From DASZMJ01 sp035551935 (GTDB lineage Bacteria; Planctomycetota; Planctomycetia; Isosphaerales; Isosphaeraceae): a DNA stretch of 5,401 bases. A program made the translations under genes and the position numbers. This document shows, one piece after another, positions 1 to 5,401 of the stretch. The stretch lies in the NCBI GenBank assembly GCA_035551935.1, contig DASZMJ010000244.1, positions 1 to 5,401 on the forward strand. The letters run 5' to 3'. Numbering within the stretch: position 1 is the stretch's first letter; every line of letters starts with the position of its first letter. Below the pieces are notes generated by a model, which searched no databases, was not told the origin of the DNA, and worked only from the letters and a program-made list of their open reading frames with translations.

Positions 1-84
1 CCAGTCTTTGGGGTCCACTATATCCCTTCGCACGACACCTTCCGCCGTGCCTTCTGCCTGCTCGACCCGATGGCCTTTCAGTCC
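1..84 (+). pseudogene. ISAs1-family transposase remnant (N-terminal piece, open at left edge)
   Basis: Reading from base 1 in frame 1 gives a peptide containing IPSHDTFRRAFCLLDP followed by MAFQS. This matches, from memory, the conserved block 'GIPSHDTFxRVFxxLDPxAFE' in the N-terminal associated domain of ISAs1-family (H-repeat-like) DDE transposases. In intact members the next residues carry a 'CFxxW' motif and then the DDE catalytic domain. Neither follows here: after base 84 the sequence runs into a large palindrome, and none of the three forward frames beyond it resembles the family. The frame stays open much further (to about 1953) only because stop codons are rare at this GC content. 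What lies to the left of the window is unknown, so an intact 5' part may exist there. Most likely this is the decayed or interrupted end of an insertion sequence. The family call rests on one short motif, hence moderate confidence. Confidence 0.6.
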
Positions 85-85
85 C

Positions 86-156
86 GTAGGGTGCGTCGAG
101 TCCGCGACGACGCACCGCCCCGGTTGGTGCGTCGTCGCGGACTCGACGCACCCTAC
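86..156. repeat. Perfect 31-bp inverted repeat, REP-like palindrome with GTAG/CTAC ends
   Basis: Bases 86-116 and 126-156 are exact reverse complements, 31 of 31 positions, around a 9-nt loop (117-125). The left arm opens GTAGGGTGCGTCGAG and the right arm closes with the complement, ending CCCTAC. Pairing stops at once outside the arms (C85 against A157). A perfect stem of this length is far beyond chance. Extragenic location, a stem of tens of bases and a 5' GTAG tetranucleotide are features known for REP sequences mobilised by REP-associated tyrosine transposases (RAYT, IS200/IS605-like). Whether this one belongs to such a genomic family is inference, since only one copy lies in the window. 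It could also act as a transcription stop or 3' mRNA stabiliser for the leftward genes ending at 303, but there is no T-run on either side, so it is not a classical intrinsic terminator. Confidence 0.85.
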
Positions 157-181
157 AAGATCACGAGACAGTCGCGGGGTG

Positions 182-205
182 GCCCGGACAACGTGTTGTC
201 CGGGC
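182..205. repeat. Short inverted repeat, 11-bp arms
   Basis: GCCCGGACAAC (182-192) and GTTGTCCGGGC (195-205) are perfect complements separated by two bases. As RNA this would fold as a stem of about 9 bp with a 6-nt loop. It lies in the non-coding stretch downstream of the leftward gene pair, 26 nt from the large palindrome. It could be a further part of a composite repeat, a terminator-like hairpin without a U-tract, or a protein-binding dyad. The dyad is directly visible; its role is not. Confidence 0.5.
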
Positions 206-207
206 GG

Positions 208-227
208 CGCAGCCGCAAGAGGCTGCG
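208..227. repeat. Small hairpin, 7-bp stem with 6-nt loop
   Basis: CGCAGCC (208-214) pairs with GGCTGCG (221-227) around the loop GCAAGA. It starts only 2 nt after the preceding inverted repeat. A 7-bp GC-rich stem can arise by chance in DNA of this composition, so it is listed mainly because it forms part of a run of hairpins. Confidence 0.35.
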
Positions 228-263
228 GGCGAAGGTTTTCGGTCGTCCTCTTGTCGCTGTCGC

Positions 264-291
264 CGGGTGGCCGGGGCCGAACTGCCACCCG
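264..291 (-). terminator. Possible terminator hairpin after the leftward gene pair
   Basis: CGGGTGGC (264-271) is complementary to GCCACCCG (284-291), giving an 8-bp stem with a 12-nt loop. On the minus strand it begins about 11 nt beyond the TGA stop of the small gene at 303, the usual place for a transcription end. There is no T-rich tract after it (the minus strand continues GCGACAGCGACAAG), so termination here would be non-canonical or the hairpin may simply protect the 3' end of the mRNA. Confidence 0.35.
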
Positions 292-302
292 CTCCGAAGG
301 GT

Positions 303-641
303 TCACGCCTCGTCGGTCGAGCCCTCGGGGGCGGCGGGGCGAGTGGCTTTCTTGGAGCGGGAGCGGGGCTTGCGGGGCCGGGCGGGGGGGGGCTCGACGG
401 GGGGAGGGGCGTACTCGAGGTCGTGGGCGTCGGCGGATTGCTCCAGTTGGGCCAGGAGGAGGCAGAGGAAGTGGAGGCGGGTGCCCTGGGCCTCGAGGAA
501 CTCGTTGAAGGCGAAGCCGCCGTCGACGAGGTCGTCGGCCTGGTCGAGGACGTCGTCGGCCAGGGCGTCGACGAGCGTGTCGCGCCCCCGCTGGAGGACG
601 TCGATGGCGCGGCGGAACTTATTGGGGATGGGGCGCGACAT
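303..641 (-). CDS. Small uncharacterised protein, 112 aa
   Basis: I do not recognise a family with a known function. The protein begins MSRPIPNKFRRAIDVLQRGR. Residues about 8-72 look helical, with regularly spaced Leu/Ile/Val and acidic stretches (DTLVDALADDVLDQADDLVD) and then FNEFLEAQGTRLHFLCLLLAQLEQ, suggesting a small helical bundle or a short helix-rich interaction domain. Residues about 79-112 form a Pro/Arg/Lys-rich, probably disordered tail (PPPVEPPPARPRKPRSRSKK) ending in an acidic stretch. There is no signal peptide and no clear membrane helix, so a cytoplasmic location is likely. The start at 641 is supported by AGGGAGGT at 652-659. The gene overlaps the end of the upstream hydrolase by 23 bp in a different frame, which points to co-transcription and translational coupling. 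Its coding frame shows strong GC3 bias, and the overlap plus Shine-Dalgarno argue that it is real. A functional link to the hydrolase is only inferred from position. Confidence 0.75.
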   Translation of the reverse strand: MSRPIPNKFRRAIDVLQRGRDTLVDALADDVLDQADDLVDGGFAFNEFLEAQGTRLHFLCLLLAQLEQSADAHDLEYAPPPVEPPPARPRKPRSRSKKATRPAAPEGSTDEA

Positions 642-1737
642 GGCGGCTCGGACCTCCCTGAGGTTGCGATCGGCTCGGCCCCGACGGCCGGCGGGCCGGC
701 AAGCCCCACCGCGCCGCCAGCCAGGAGGCCAGGCGGGCGTCGAGCCAGCGGCGGTCGCCGTCCCAGCGGGCGCGGCTCAGGTAGCCGAGGTGCCCGCCGC
801 TCGGGACCAGTTCGAGGGACAGCCGCGTCGGGAAGGCGACGCGACGGAAGGGCTCGGGGGGGATGAACGGGTCGTCCTCGGCGTGCACCACCAGGCCCGG
901 CAGCGCGATCCGCGGCACGAGCGGCCCGGCGCTGCTCCGGGCGTAGTAGTCGGCGGCGTCGTCGAAGCCGTTGCGGGGCGCGGTGTACGCCTCGTCGAAG
1001 TCGAGCAGGCTCTCCACGCCCGACAGGTCGAGTGGGCCCAGCTCGGGGAAGCGAGCATGCAGCCGCACGACCTCGCGGCGCAGGAGGCGGACGAAGTTGC
1101 GGTCGTAGACGCGGTTCTCGGGGCGGCGGATGTGCTGGCAACAGGCCAGGAGGTCGAGCGGCGGGTTGGCCGCGAGCACGCAATCGAGCCCCGCCAGCGG
1201 CCGGTCGGCGGCCTCGGCCGCGAGCTTGAGCGCCAGGTTCGCCCCGAGCGAGAACCCGATCAGGGCGATCGGCGAGCCCGGCGCCTGCCGCGCCAGCCAG
1301 TCGACGACGGCGGCCACATCCTCGGTCTTGCCGGCGTGATACGTCCGCCGGGCGAGCCCGAAGCCCGCCCCGGCCCCGCGCAGGTTCATGCGCACGACCC
1401 CGATGCCCCGTCGCGCCAACCGCGCGGCGACCCGCACCACATAGGGCGAGCGCGCACAGCCCCCCAGGCCATGCACCAGGACCGCCAACGGGTCGCCCTC
1501 GTCCCAACCCTCGGGGATCGTCTCCAGGACCAACAGCCGGTCGCCCTCGTCGACCTCGACCTCGAACGGCCGCGCGAAGAGCCGGCCGCGACGGCCGGGC
1601 AGGTACCGGCCGGCGATGGTCTGGAGGTGCCCCCCGCGGAACAGCGGGTGTGGCTCGAACGGCGGCGACTCCGGTCGCGTCGCCGTCCCCGATCGGTCGT
1701 CTCGGTCCCTCGGCCTCACGCGCGATCGCCTCGACAT
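619..1737 (-). CDS. YheT-like alpha/beta-fold hydrolase, 372 aa
   Basis: Predicted serine hydrolase of the YheT/ABHD1-3 group (COG0429), cytoplasmic, acting on an unknown ester or acyl substrate. Visible family marks in order: RGGHLQT at residues 34-40, the entry motif typical of YheT-like proteins; HGLGG at 89-93, the oxyanion-hole region; RMNLRGAGAG at 116-125; YHAGKTED at 133-140; the nucleophile elbow GFSLG with Ser163; NPPLDL at 191-196; RNGFDDAADYY at 255-265; the acid region AEDDPF with Asp288 or Asp289; and SGGHLGY with the catalytic His316. The length is close to the roughly 320-370 aa usual for the family. The first 25 residues are Arg/Asp-rich and unconserved in look, so a somewhat later start is possible, although no other Met is in frame before the RGGHLQT motif. 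There is no obvious Shine-Dalgarno before the ATG. The C-terminal tail after about residue 345 is Pro/Arg/Ser-rich and overlaps the start of the next gene. No key residue is missing. Confidence 0.93.
   Translation of the reverse strand: MSRRSRVRPRDRDDRSGTATRPESPPFEPHPLFRGGHLQTIAGRYLPGRRGRLFARPFEVEVDEGDRLLVLETIPEGWDEGDPLAVLVHGLGGCARSPYVVRVAARLARRGIGVVRMNLRGAGAGFGLARRTYHAGKTEDVAAVVDWLARQAPGSPIALIGFSLGANLALKLAAEAADRPLAGLDCVLAANPPLDLLACCQHIRRPENRVYDRNFVRLLRREVVRLHARFPELGPLDLSGVESLLDFDEAYTAPRNGFDDAADYYARSSAGPLVPRIALPGLVVHAEDDPFIPPEPFRRVAFPTRLSLELVPSGGHLGYLSRARWDGDRRWLDARLASWLAARWGLPARRPSGPSRSQPQGGPSRHVAPHPQ
652..659 (-). promoter_or_regulatory. Shine-Dalgarno site for the 112-aa gene, inside the hydrolase gene
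   Basis: The minus strand reads AGGGAGGT here, a close match to the anti-Shine-Dalgarno of 16S rRNA, 10 nt before the ATG at 641. It lies within the last codons of the hydrolase gene and decides the start of the small gene. Confidence 0.65.
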
Positions 1738-1766
1738 CGTTGCCGGGCCATGGTTGCCGATTGTTC

Positions 1767-1772
1767 AGTATA
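1767..1772 (-). promoter_or_regulatory. Candidate -10 box for the hydrolase gene pair
   Basis: The minus strand reads TATACT here, five of six matches to the sigma-70 -10 consensus, inside a locally AT-richer patch of an otherwise very GC-rich region. Transcription would start near 1760 and leave a leader of roughly 20-25 nt before the ATG at 1737. There is no convincing -35 hexamer at 16-19 nt spacing (TTTCGG at 17 is poor) and no extended -10 TG, so this is suggestive only. Confidence 0.4.
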
Positions 1773-1888
1773 CCGGAACCATGGCCCTGCCGAAACCTTT
1801 CCTGCCTCAATTCTCATGCCCGACGACACCCGAGTCGCCGCACCCCGGCATGCAAGTTTGCGACCGATCAGAGGGGGGCCGCGTCCTG

Positions 1889-1910
1889 TCCGAAAGATTT
1901 CGGAATTCCG
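1889..1910. promoter_or_regulatory. Overlapping dyads, possible operator
   Basis: TCCGAAA (1889-1895) and TTTCGGA (1898-1904) form a 7-bp dyad around GA, and the overlapping CGGAATTCCG (1901-1910) is a perfect 10-bp palindrome. They share CGGA. The patch is AT-richer than its surroundings, lies about 125-145 bp upstream of the permease start and about 35 bp upstream of the weak TATCTT box. This arrangement fits a repressor or activator site, but no regulator gene is visible in the window and short dyads can arise by chance. Confidence 0.3.
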
Positions 1911-2034
1911 GCGCGGAACTGCTGGCGTCGCGGCGGTCGGGGGCGTATCTTGAAGCCTTGCGACCCGTGTCGGGGGGCCCGGCGTCGGGTCGGATCGAGT
2001 CGGCGAGCCCGAAGGACGCGGAAGCCATCCTCCC

Positions 2035-3882
2035 ATGCTCCCCGGACCCGTTTTCAACGTCGAGCTGCTGACCTCGGCCCGCCGTTTGCGCTACTACGTG
2101 GTCCGGGTCCTCTACGGGACGCTCCTGCTGCTGATCCTCTACCAGAATTACCAGGCGCTGGACCGCTGGGGCCGGGGCAATCGGGGCGCGTACTCGTCGA
2201 ACGAGCTGACCGGCTTCGCGATGGAGACGTTCTCGACGTTCGCCGTCGCGCAGAGCATCGCGGTCCTGGCGTTGACGCCGGCGCTGGTGGCCGGGGTGAT
2301 CGCCGTCGAGAAGCAGCGCAAGACGCTCCACTACCTCCTGGCCAGCCGCCTGAGCAGCGCCGAGATCGTCCTGGGCAAGCTGATGGCGCGGCTCCTGCAC
2401 GTCGGCGTCTTCGTGGCGATCGGCCTGCCCGTCGTGAGCCTGTTGACCCTCTTCGGCGGCATCGACCCGGTCCTGATCGGCTTCCTCTACGCCGGCACGG
2501 CGACGACGGTCTTCCTGCTGGCGGCGCTGTCGATCTTCGTCTCGACGGTCTCGAAGCGGCCGCGCGACGCGATCCTGGTCGTCTACCTGCTCGAGCTCGT
2601 CTGGCTGGTCGTGCCGCCGCTGGTCAAGTACGCGATCCCCGACGAGTGGGAGGTCATGAAGGCGGTCTTGCCGCCGCCGAACGAGTGGGTCTACGCGACG
2701 CACCCGGCGGCGGTGATCGAGGCGATCTTCGCCCCGACGACCATGGTCGCCAGCGGCCGGGTGTCGACGCCGAACGCGGCCCTGGCCTGGTTCTGCGGCC
2801 TGCAAGGGGGCGTCGCCCTGCTGCTCGTGGCCCTGGCGGTCTGGCAGGTCCGGCGGAGCTTCCAGGCGCAAGAGGGGGGAAGCCGCTGGGGCTTCGTCCG
2901 CGCACTGACGCGGCGGCGGCTCCGGATCTTCCCCAGGCCGGCCCTGGGCGACGACCCGATGCTCTGGAAGGAGCTGCACGTCGCCCGGCTCGGCGGCCTG
3001 GCGCGGTTCGTCGCCTTCGCCATCAGCCTGGTGGCGCTGGTCGGCCTCTGCTACGGGGTCACGTACTTCGCGCAGGACGCCTTCGACGAGGTCGCGACCT
3101 ACGGCTACGGCTCCGCCGGCAGCGTCCGCGGGCGCGAGAACTTCAACGGCTTCTGCCGGGTCGTCACGGCGATCCTCTACGTGCTCTGCCTGCTCGGCAC
3201 GGCCGCGGCCGCCGCCGGCGCGGTGACGAGTGAGCGCGAGGGGGACCAGTGGATCAGCCTCGTGGCCACCGACCTGACCGGCGGCGAGATCGTCCGCGCC
3301 AAGATCGCCGGCGCGATCTGGGGCGTGCGACGGATCGCGCTGGCGTTGGTCCTGGTCTGGGCGATCGCGACGGCCGCCGGCGCGCTCCACCCGTTCGGCT
3401 TCCTCGCGGCGTCCGCGTGCATGGCCGTCTTCCTCTGGTTCGCCGCCGGCCTCGGCACGCTCGTCTCGCTCGTGTCGAGGACGACGACGCGGTCGCTGGT
3501 GCTGACCGTCGGCACCCTGATCGTCCTCAACGGCGGCTACCTGCTCTGCTGCCTGCCGACGGGCGCCGACACCCAGCTCGTGCTCTCGGGCGTCTCGCCG
3601 GCGATCCAGGTCATTTCCTTGTTGGGATACGTCGACGTCTGGGAGCTCTTCGGCTTCGAGACCAGCAACCGCTGGTCGACCTTCTCGGGCCCGCGCGGGG
3701 TCGAGACGGTCGGCTTCTGCGTGCTCGGCTTCCTCTTCTACGCCTGCGGCGCGCTGGCCTTGACGATGATCGCCATCGGCACCTTCGACCGCATGGTCGA
3801 CCGCCCCGACCGCGCCTCGCAGAAAGGCCCGCCGCCGCCCCGGCCCGTCAAGCCGGTCAAGACGTCCCCGGAAATCGCCTGA
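2035..3882 (+). CDS. ABC-2-type transporter permease, internally duplicated, 615 aa
   Basis: Inner-membrane permease of the ABC-2/NosY-like class (COG1277-type), expected to pair with an ATPase to move an unknown substrate. It opens with the elbow-helix sequence MLPGPVFNVELLTSARR. About 12 hydrophobic segments are visible: roughly 22-39, 67-90, 121-142, 145-173, 179-202, 247-272, 323-346, 375-398, 433-454, 456-481, 486-506 and 558-584. The protein has two repeats. The elbow with Glu10 recurs as DDPMLWKEL with Glu313. The cytoplasmic coupling motif Glu92-QRKTLHYLLASRL-Glu110-Lys115 recurs as SEREGDQWISLVATDLTG with Glu400, Glu418 and Lys423, with identical spacing. At 615 aa it is about twice a single six-helix permease. 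The tail 589-615 is Pro/Lys-rich and probably cytoplasmic. The start at 2035 is chosen because its first 13 codons match the start of the paralogue that follows. First gene of the rightward operon. The class is sure; substrate and direction are unknown. Confidence 0.9.
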   Translation: MLPGPVFNVELLTSARRLRYYVVRVLYGTLLLLILYQNYQALDRWGRGNRGAYSSNELTGFAMETFSTFAVAQSIAVLALTPALVAGVIAVEKQRKTLHYLLASRLSSAEIVLGKLMARLLHVGVFVAIGLPVVSLLTLFGGIDPVLIGFLYAGTATTVFLLAALSIFVSTVSKRPRDAILVVYLLELVWLVVPPLVKYAIPDEWEVMKAVLPPPNEWVYATHPAAVIEAIFAPTTMVASGRVSTPNAALAWFCGLQGGVALLLVALAVWQVRRSFQAQEGGSRWGFVRALTRRRLRIFPRPALGDDPMLWKELHVARLGGLARFVAFAISLVALVGLCYGVTYFAQDAFDEVATYGYGSAGSVRGRENFNGFCRVVTAILYVLCLLGTAAAAAGAVTSEREGDQWISLVATDLTGGEIVRAKIAGAIWGVRRIALALVLVWAIATAAGALHPFGFLAASACMAVFLWFAAGLGTLVSLVSRTTTRSLVLTVGTLIVLNGGYLLCCLPTGADTQLVLSGVSPAIQVISLLGYVDVWELFGFETSNRWSTFSGPRGVETVGFCVLGFLFYACGALALTMIAIGTFDRMVDRPDRASQKGPPPPRPVKPVKTSPEIA

Positions 3883-3908
3883 CCGAAGGCCCGATCGCCC
3901 CCGCTCGC

Positions 3909-3913
3909 GAGGA
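3909..3913 (+). promoter_or_regulatory. Shine-Dalgarno site for the second permease
   Basis: GAGGA lies 5 nt before the ATG at 3919, within the 36-bp gap after the stop of the first permease. It supports this start and re-initiation on a shared transcript. Confidence 0.55.
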
Positions 3914-3918
3914 CGACC

Positions 3919-5401
3919 ATGCTCCCCGGACCCGTCTTCAACATCGAGCTGCTGACCACCGCCCGTCGCGGGCGCTACTACGCCCTCCGGACGGTCTACG
4001 GGCTCGTGCTGCTGTTGATCGTCGCCGCCAGCTACCGCGACTTCGAGCAGATGGTGACGGCGCAGTCCCAGTGGGTGGCGGCGGTCACGGCCCGGGGAAT
4101 GCAGGCCCCGTCGCTCCGCGAGCAGTACACGCAGCTCATGGCCCAGTTCGCCAACCAGACGGTCACGGCCCTCGTGGTGGCGCAGGGGGTCGCGGTGCTG
4201 GCGCTGACGCCGGCCCTGGTCGCCGGGGTGATCGCCAGCGAGCGGCAGCGCAAGACGCTCCACTACCTGTTGGCCAGCCGGTTGACGGGCCCGGAGATCG
4301 TCGTCGGCAAGCTGATGGCGCGGCTCTTGCATGTCGGCGTCTTCCTCGCGATCGGCCTGCCGATCCTCAGCCTCCTGACCCTCTTCGGCGGCGTCGATCC
4401 GAGGTTCGTGCTGCTCTCGTACGCCTCGGCGATCAGCACCGCGGTCTTCCTCGCGGCGTTGGCGATCTTCGTCTCGGCGATCGCGCGGCGGGCGCGCGAG
4501 GGGATCTTCATCGCGTACATCCTCGAGGCGTTCTGGCTGTTCCTGCCGCCGATCAACGCCTCGATCCCGCGCGAGCAGTCGCCGTTCATCCACGACTGGC
4601 TCGGGCCGGTCAACAACCTGGTCCTCTACTCCAACCCCATCTCCTTGCTCGAGGCGATGCGGCAGAATCCGCCGGCGACGGCCTCGGCCGCGCTGGCGAC
4701 CCGCACGGGCCTGCTGGTCCTCTCGCAGGCGCTCCTCGCCGCGGCATTGGTCGCGCTGGCGGTGCGTTTCCTGCGGGCGAACTTCGCTCGCGAAGGGGGG
4801 GGCCGGACCACGTTCTGGAACCTCCCGCGGCGGATCCGGTTCTTCGCCCGGCCCGGCGTCGGCGACGCCGCGATGCGCTGGAAGGAGAAGTACGCCACCC
4901 CGCCGGGCAAGCTCGCGAGCCTGCTGGGCATCCCGATCGCCGTCGTCTGCTGCGTCATCATCGCGGTGATCGGCTTCGAGTACCTCGTCCCCGCCTTCGG
5001 CGAGCAGGCGATGTACGGCCGCGCCGTGCCCGATCGGATCATGCTCAACGTCCAGGGGGGTCTGGACCACTTCCGCCTCCGCGAGAACCTGACCGACTTC
5101 CTCCGCGCGGCCCTGCTGCCGCTCTACGCCTTCTGGATGCTCGGCATCGCCGGCGCCGCGGCGGGCTCGTTCACGAGCGAACACGAGGAGGACACCTGGA
5201 TCAGCCTCGTCTCGACGACGTTGACCGGCCGCGAGATCGTCCTCTCGAAGATCATCGGCGCCGCCTGGCGGTTCCGGGGCCTGGCGGTCTTCACGGTGCT
5301 TCTCTGGGCCGTCGGCGTCGCCGCCGGCGCCCTGCACCCGATCGCCCTGGTCGCGGGGATCGTCGACCTGATCGTCTTCTCCTGGTTCTTCATCGCGCTG
5401 G
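3919..5401 (+). CDS. Second ABC-2-type permease, paralogue of the first; 3' end outside window
   Basis: The frame from ATG 3919 is open for 494 codons to the window edge, with no stop. It starts MLPGPVFNIELLTTARR, almost the same as the upstream permease, and shares VLALTPALVAGVIA, QRKTLHYLLASRL and GKLMARLLHVGVF with it. Hydrophobic segments are near 21-38, 82-106, 136-158, 162-188, 195-213, 259-285, 334-356, 397-418, 455-471 and 475-494. The same internal duplication is present: Glu108/Glu126/Lys131 in the first half and Glu421/Glu439/Lys444 in the second (SEHEEDTWISLVSTTLTGREI), and the second elbow AMRWKEKY has Glu323. The loop between helices 1 and 2 is 16 residues longer than in the first permease. 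By comparison with that protein about 100-120 residues should be missing at the right. The 36-bp spacing puts both in one operon, so they may form a heteromeric transporter or two related ones. Confidence 0.9.
   Translation, partial: MLPGPVFNIELLTTARRGRYYALRTVYGLVLLLIVAASYRDFEQMVTAQSQWVAAVTARGMQAPSLREQYTQLMAQFANQTVTALVVAQGVAVLALTPALVAGVIASERQRKTLHYLLASRLTGPEIVVGKLMARLLHVGVFLAIGLPILSLLTLFGGVDPRFVLLSYASAISTAVFLAALAIFVSAIARRAREGIFIAYILEAFWLFLPPINASIPREQSPFIHDWLGPVNNLVLYSNPISLLEAMRQNPPATASAALATRTGLLVLSQALLAAALVALAVRFLRANFAREGGGRTTFWNLPRRIRFFARPGVGDAAMRWKEKYATPPGKLASLLGIPIAVVCCVIIAVIGFEYLVPAFGEQAMYGRAVPDRIMLNVQGGLDHFRLRENLTDFLRAALLPLYAFWMLGIAGAAAGSFTSEHEEDTWISLVSTTLTGREIVLSKIIGAAWRFRGLAVFTVLLWAVGVAAGALHPIALVAGIVDLIVFSWFFIAL

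Larger units (their letters stand above)
1738..2034. other. Divergent intergenic region between hydrolase and permease genes
   Basis: About 297 bp without a convincing gene separate the two divergent start codons, so promoters for both directions should lie here. The hydrolase side has the TATACT box described separately. On the permease side the best -10-like hexamer is TATCTT at 1946-1951 (four of six), with no good -35, which would give a leader of nearly 80 nt; I would not rely on it. Overlapping dyads sit upstream of it at 1889-1910. Before the permease ATG there are only AAGGA at 2012-2016, too far away, and GAAG at 2021-2024, so the ribosome site is weak. Open frames crossing this region lack family features and belong to long GC-driven shadows. 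Confidence 0.6.

Noticed and set aside
86..156. The large palindrome as a classical intrinsic terminator
   Set aside because: No T-run follows the stem on either strand and it lies about 150 nt past the stop of the leftward pair, so a repeat element is the better description, though it may still affect transcription.
86..227. CRISPR array or tRNA-like structure in the hairpin region
   Set aside because: There are no direct repeats with regular spacers, and no cloverleaf with the expected T-loop or D-loop sequences.
267..866. A 199-codon plus-strand frame rich in Gly, Val and Glu
   Set aside because: It is the antisense image of the small gene and the end of the hydrolase gene; no start signal and no domain.
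161..1810. A 549-codon open frame on the minus strand overlapping the hydrolase and the small gene
   Set aside because: It is the other frame of both real genes, with long Ser/Thr/Pro and Arg/Gly runs and no motif, whereas the hydrolase frame carries a full set of family motifs.
70..1953. A 627-codon open frame on the plus strand opposite the hydrolase
   Set aside because: Its composition is that of an antisense shadow (Arg/Ala/Pro/Gly-rich). Only the part before base 84 resembles a protein family, the transposase remnant.
1616..2071. A 151-codon plus-strand frame across the intergenic region
   Set aside because: It begins antisense to the hydrolase start, runs into the permease in another frame and shows no family similarity or ribosome site.
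1807..5337. A 1176-codon open frame on the minus strand
   Set aside because: It lies opposite the two permeases and translates into a low-complexity Arg/Asp/Glu/Gln/Gly-rich string with no domain. Stop codons are rare there because of the GC3 bias of the real genes.

Overview
The window is very GC-rich, with strong G/C bias at third codon positions, few Shine-Dalgarno sites, and permease openings of the 'MLPGPVFN-ELLT' kind. This looks to me like a member of the Planctomycetota, perhaps an Isosphaeraceae-like lineage. That assignment is inference from style and gene families; there is no marker gene.

Left edge (1-302): no complete gene. The first 84 bases encode, in the + frame starting at base 1, a piece that reads like the N-terminal part of an ISAs1-family transposase (core IPSHDTFRRAFCLLDP). 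The resemblance stops where a perfect 31-bp inverted repeat begins (86-156, 9-nt loop, outer ends GTAG/CTAC), which resembles a REP/RAYT-type palindrome. Three smaller hairpins follow (182-205, 208-227, 264-291), the last just beyond the stop of the leftward gene pair.

Leftward gene pair (303-1737, minus strand): a YheT-like alpha/beta hydrolase with a visible Ser-Asp/His triad, then a small 112-aa uncharacterised protein whose start overlaps the hydrolase end by 23 bp and which has its own strong Shine-Dalgarno inside the hydrolase gene. They are probably co-transcribed and translationally coupled.

Divergent intergenic region (1738-2034): a good minus-strand -10 box (TATACT) close to the hydrolase start, and overlapping dyad sequences on the permease side that could be an operator.

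Rightward operon (2035 to the right edge, plus strand): two tandem paralogous ABC-2-type permeases separated by 36 bp. The first is complete (615 aa); the second is cut by the window end after 494 codons. Each protein is itself an internal duplication: two six-helix ABC-2 halves, each with an elbow motif and the same E-x17-E-x4-K cytoplasmic signature. No ATPase gene is seen in the window, so the ATP-binding partner must lie downstream or elsewhere.

The most notable items are the REP-like palindrome abutting a transposase remnant, and the tandem pair of internally duplicated permeases. I see no clear evidence of a wholly new system.
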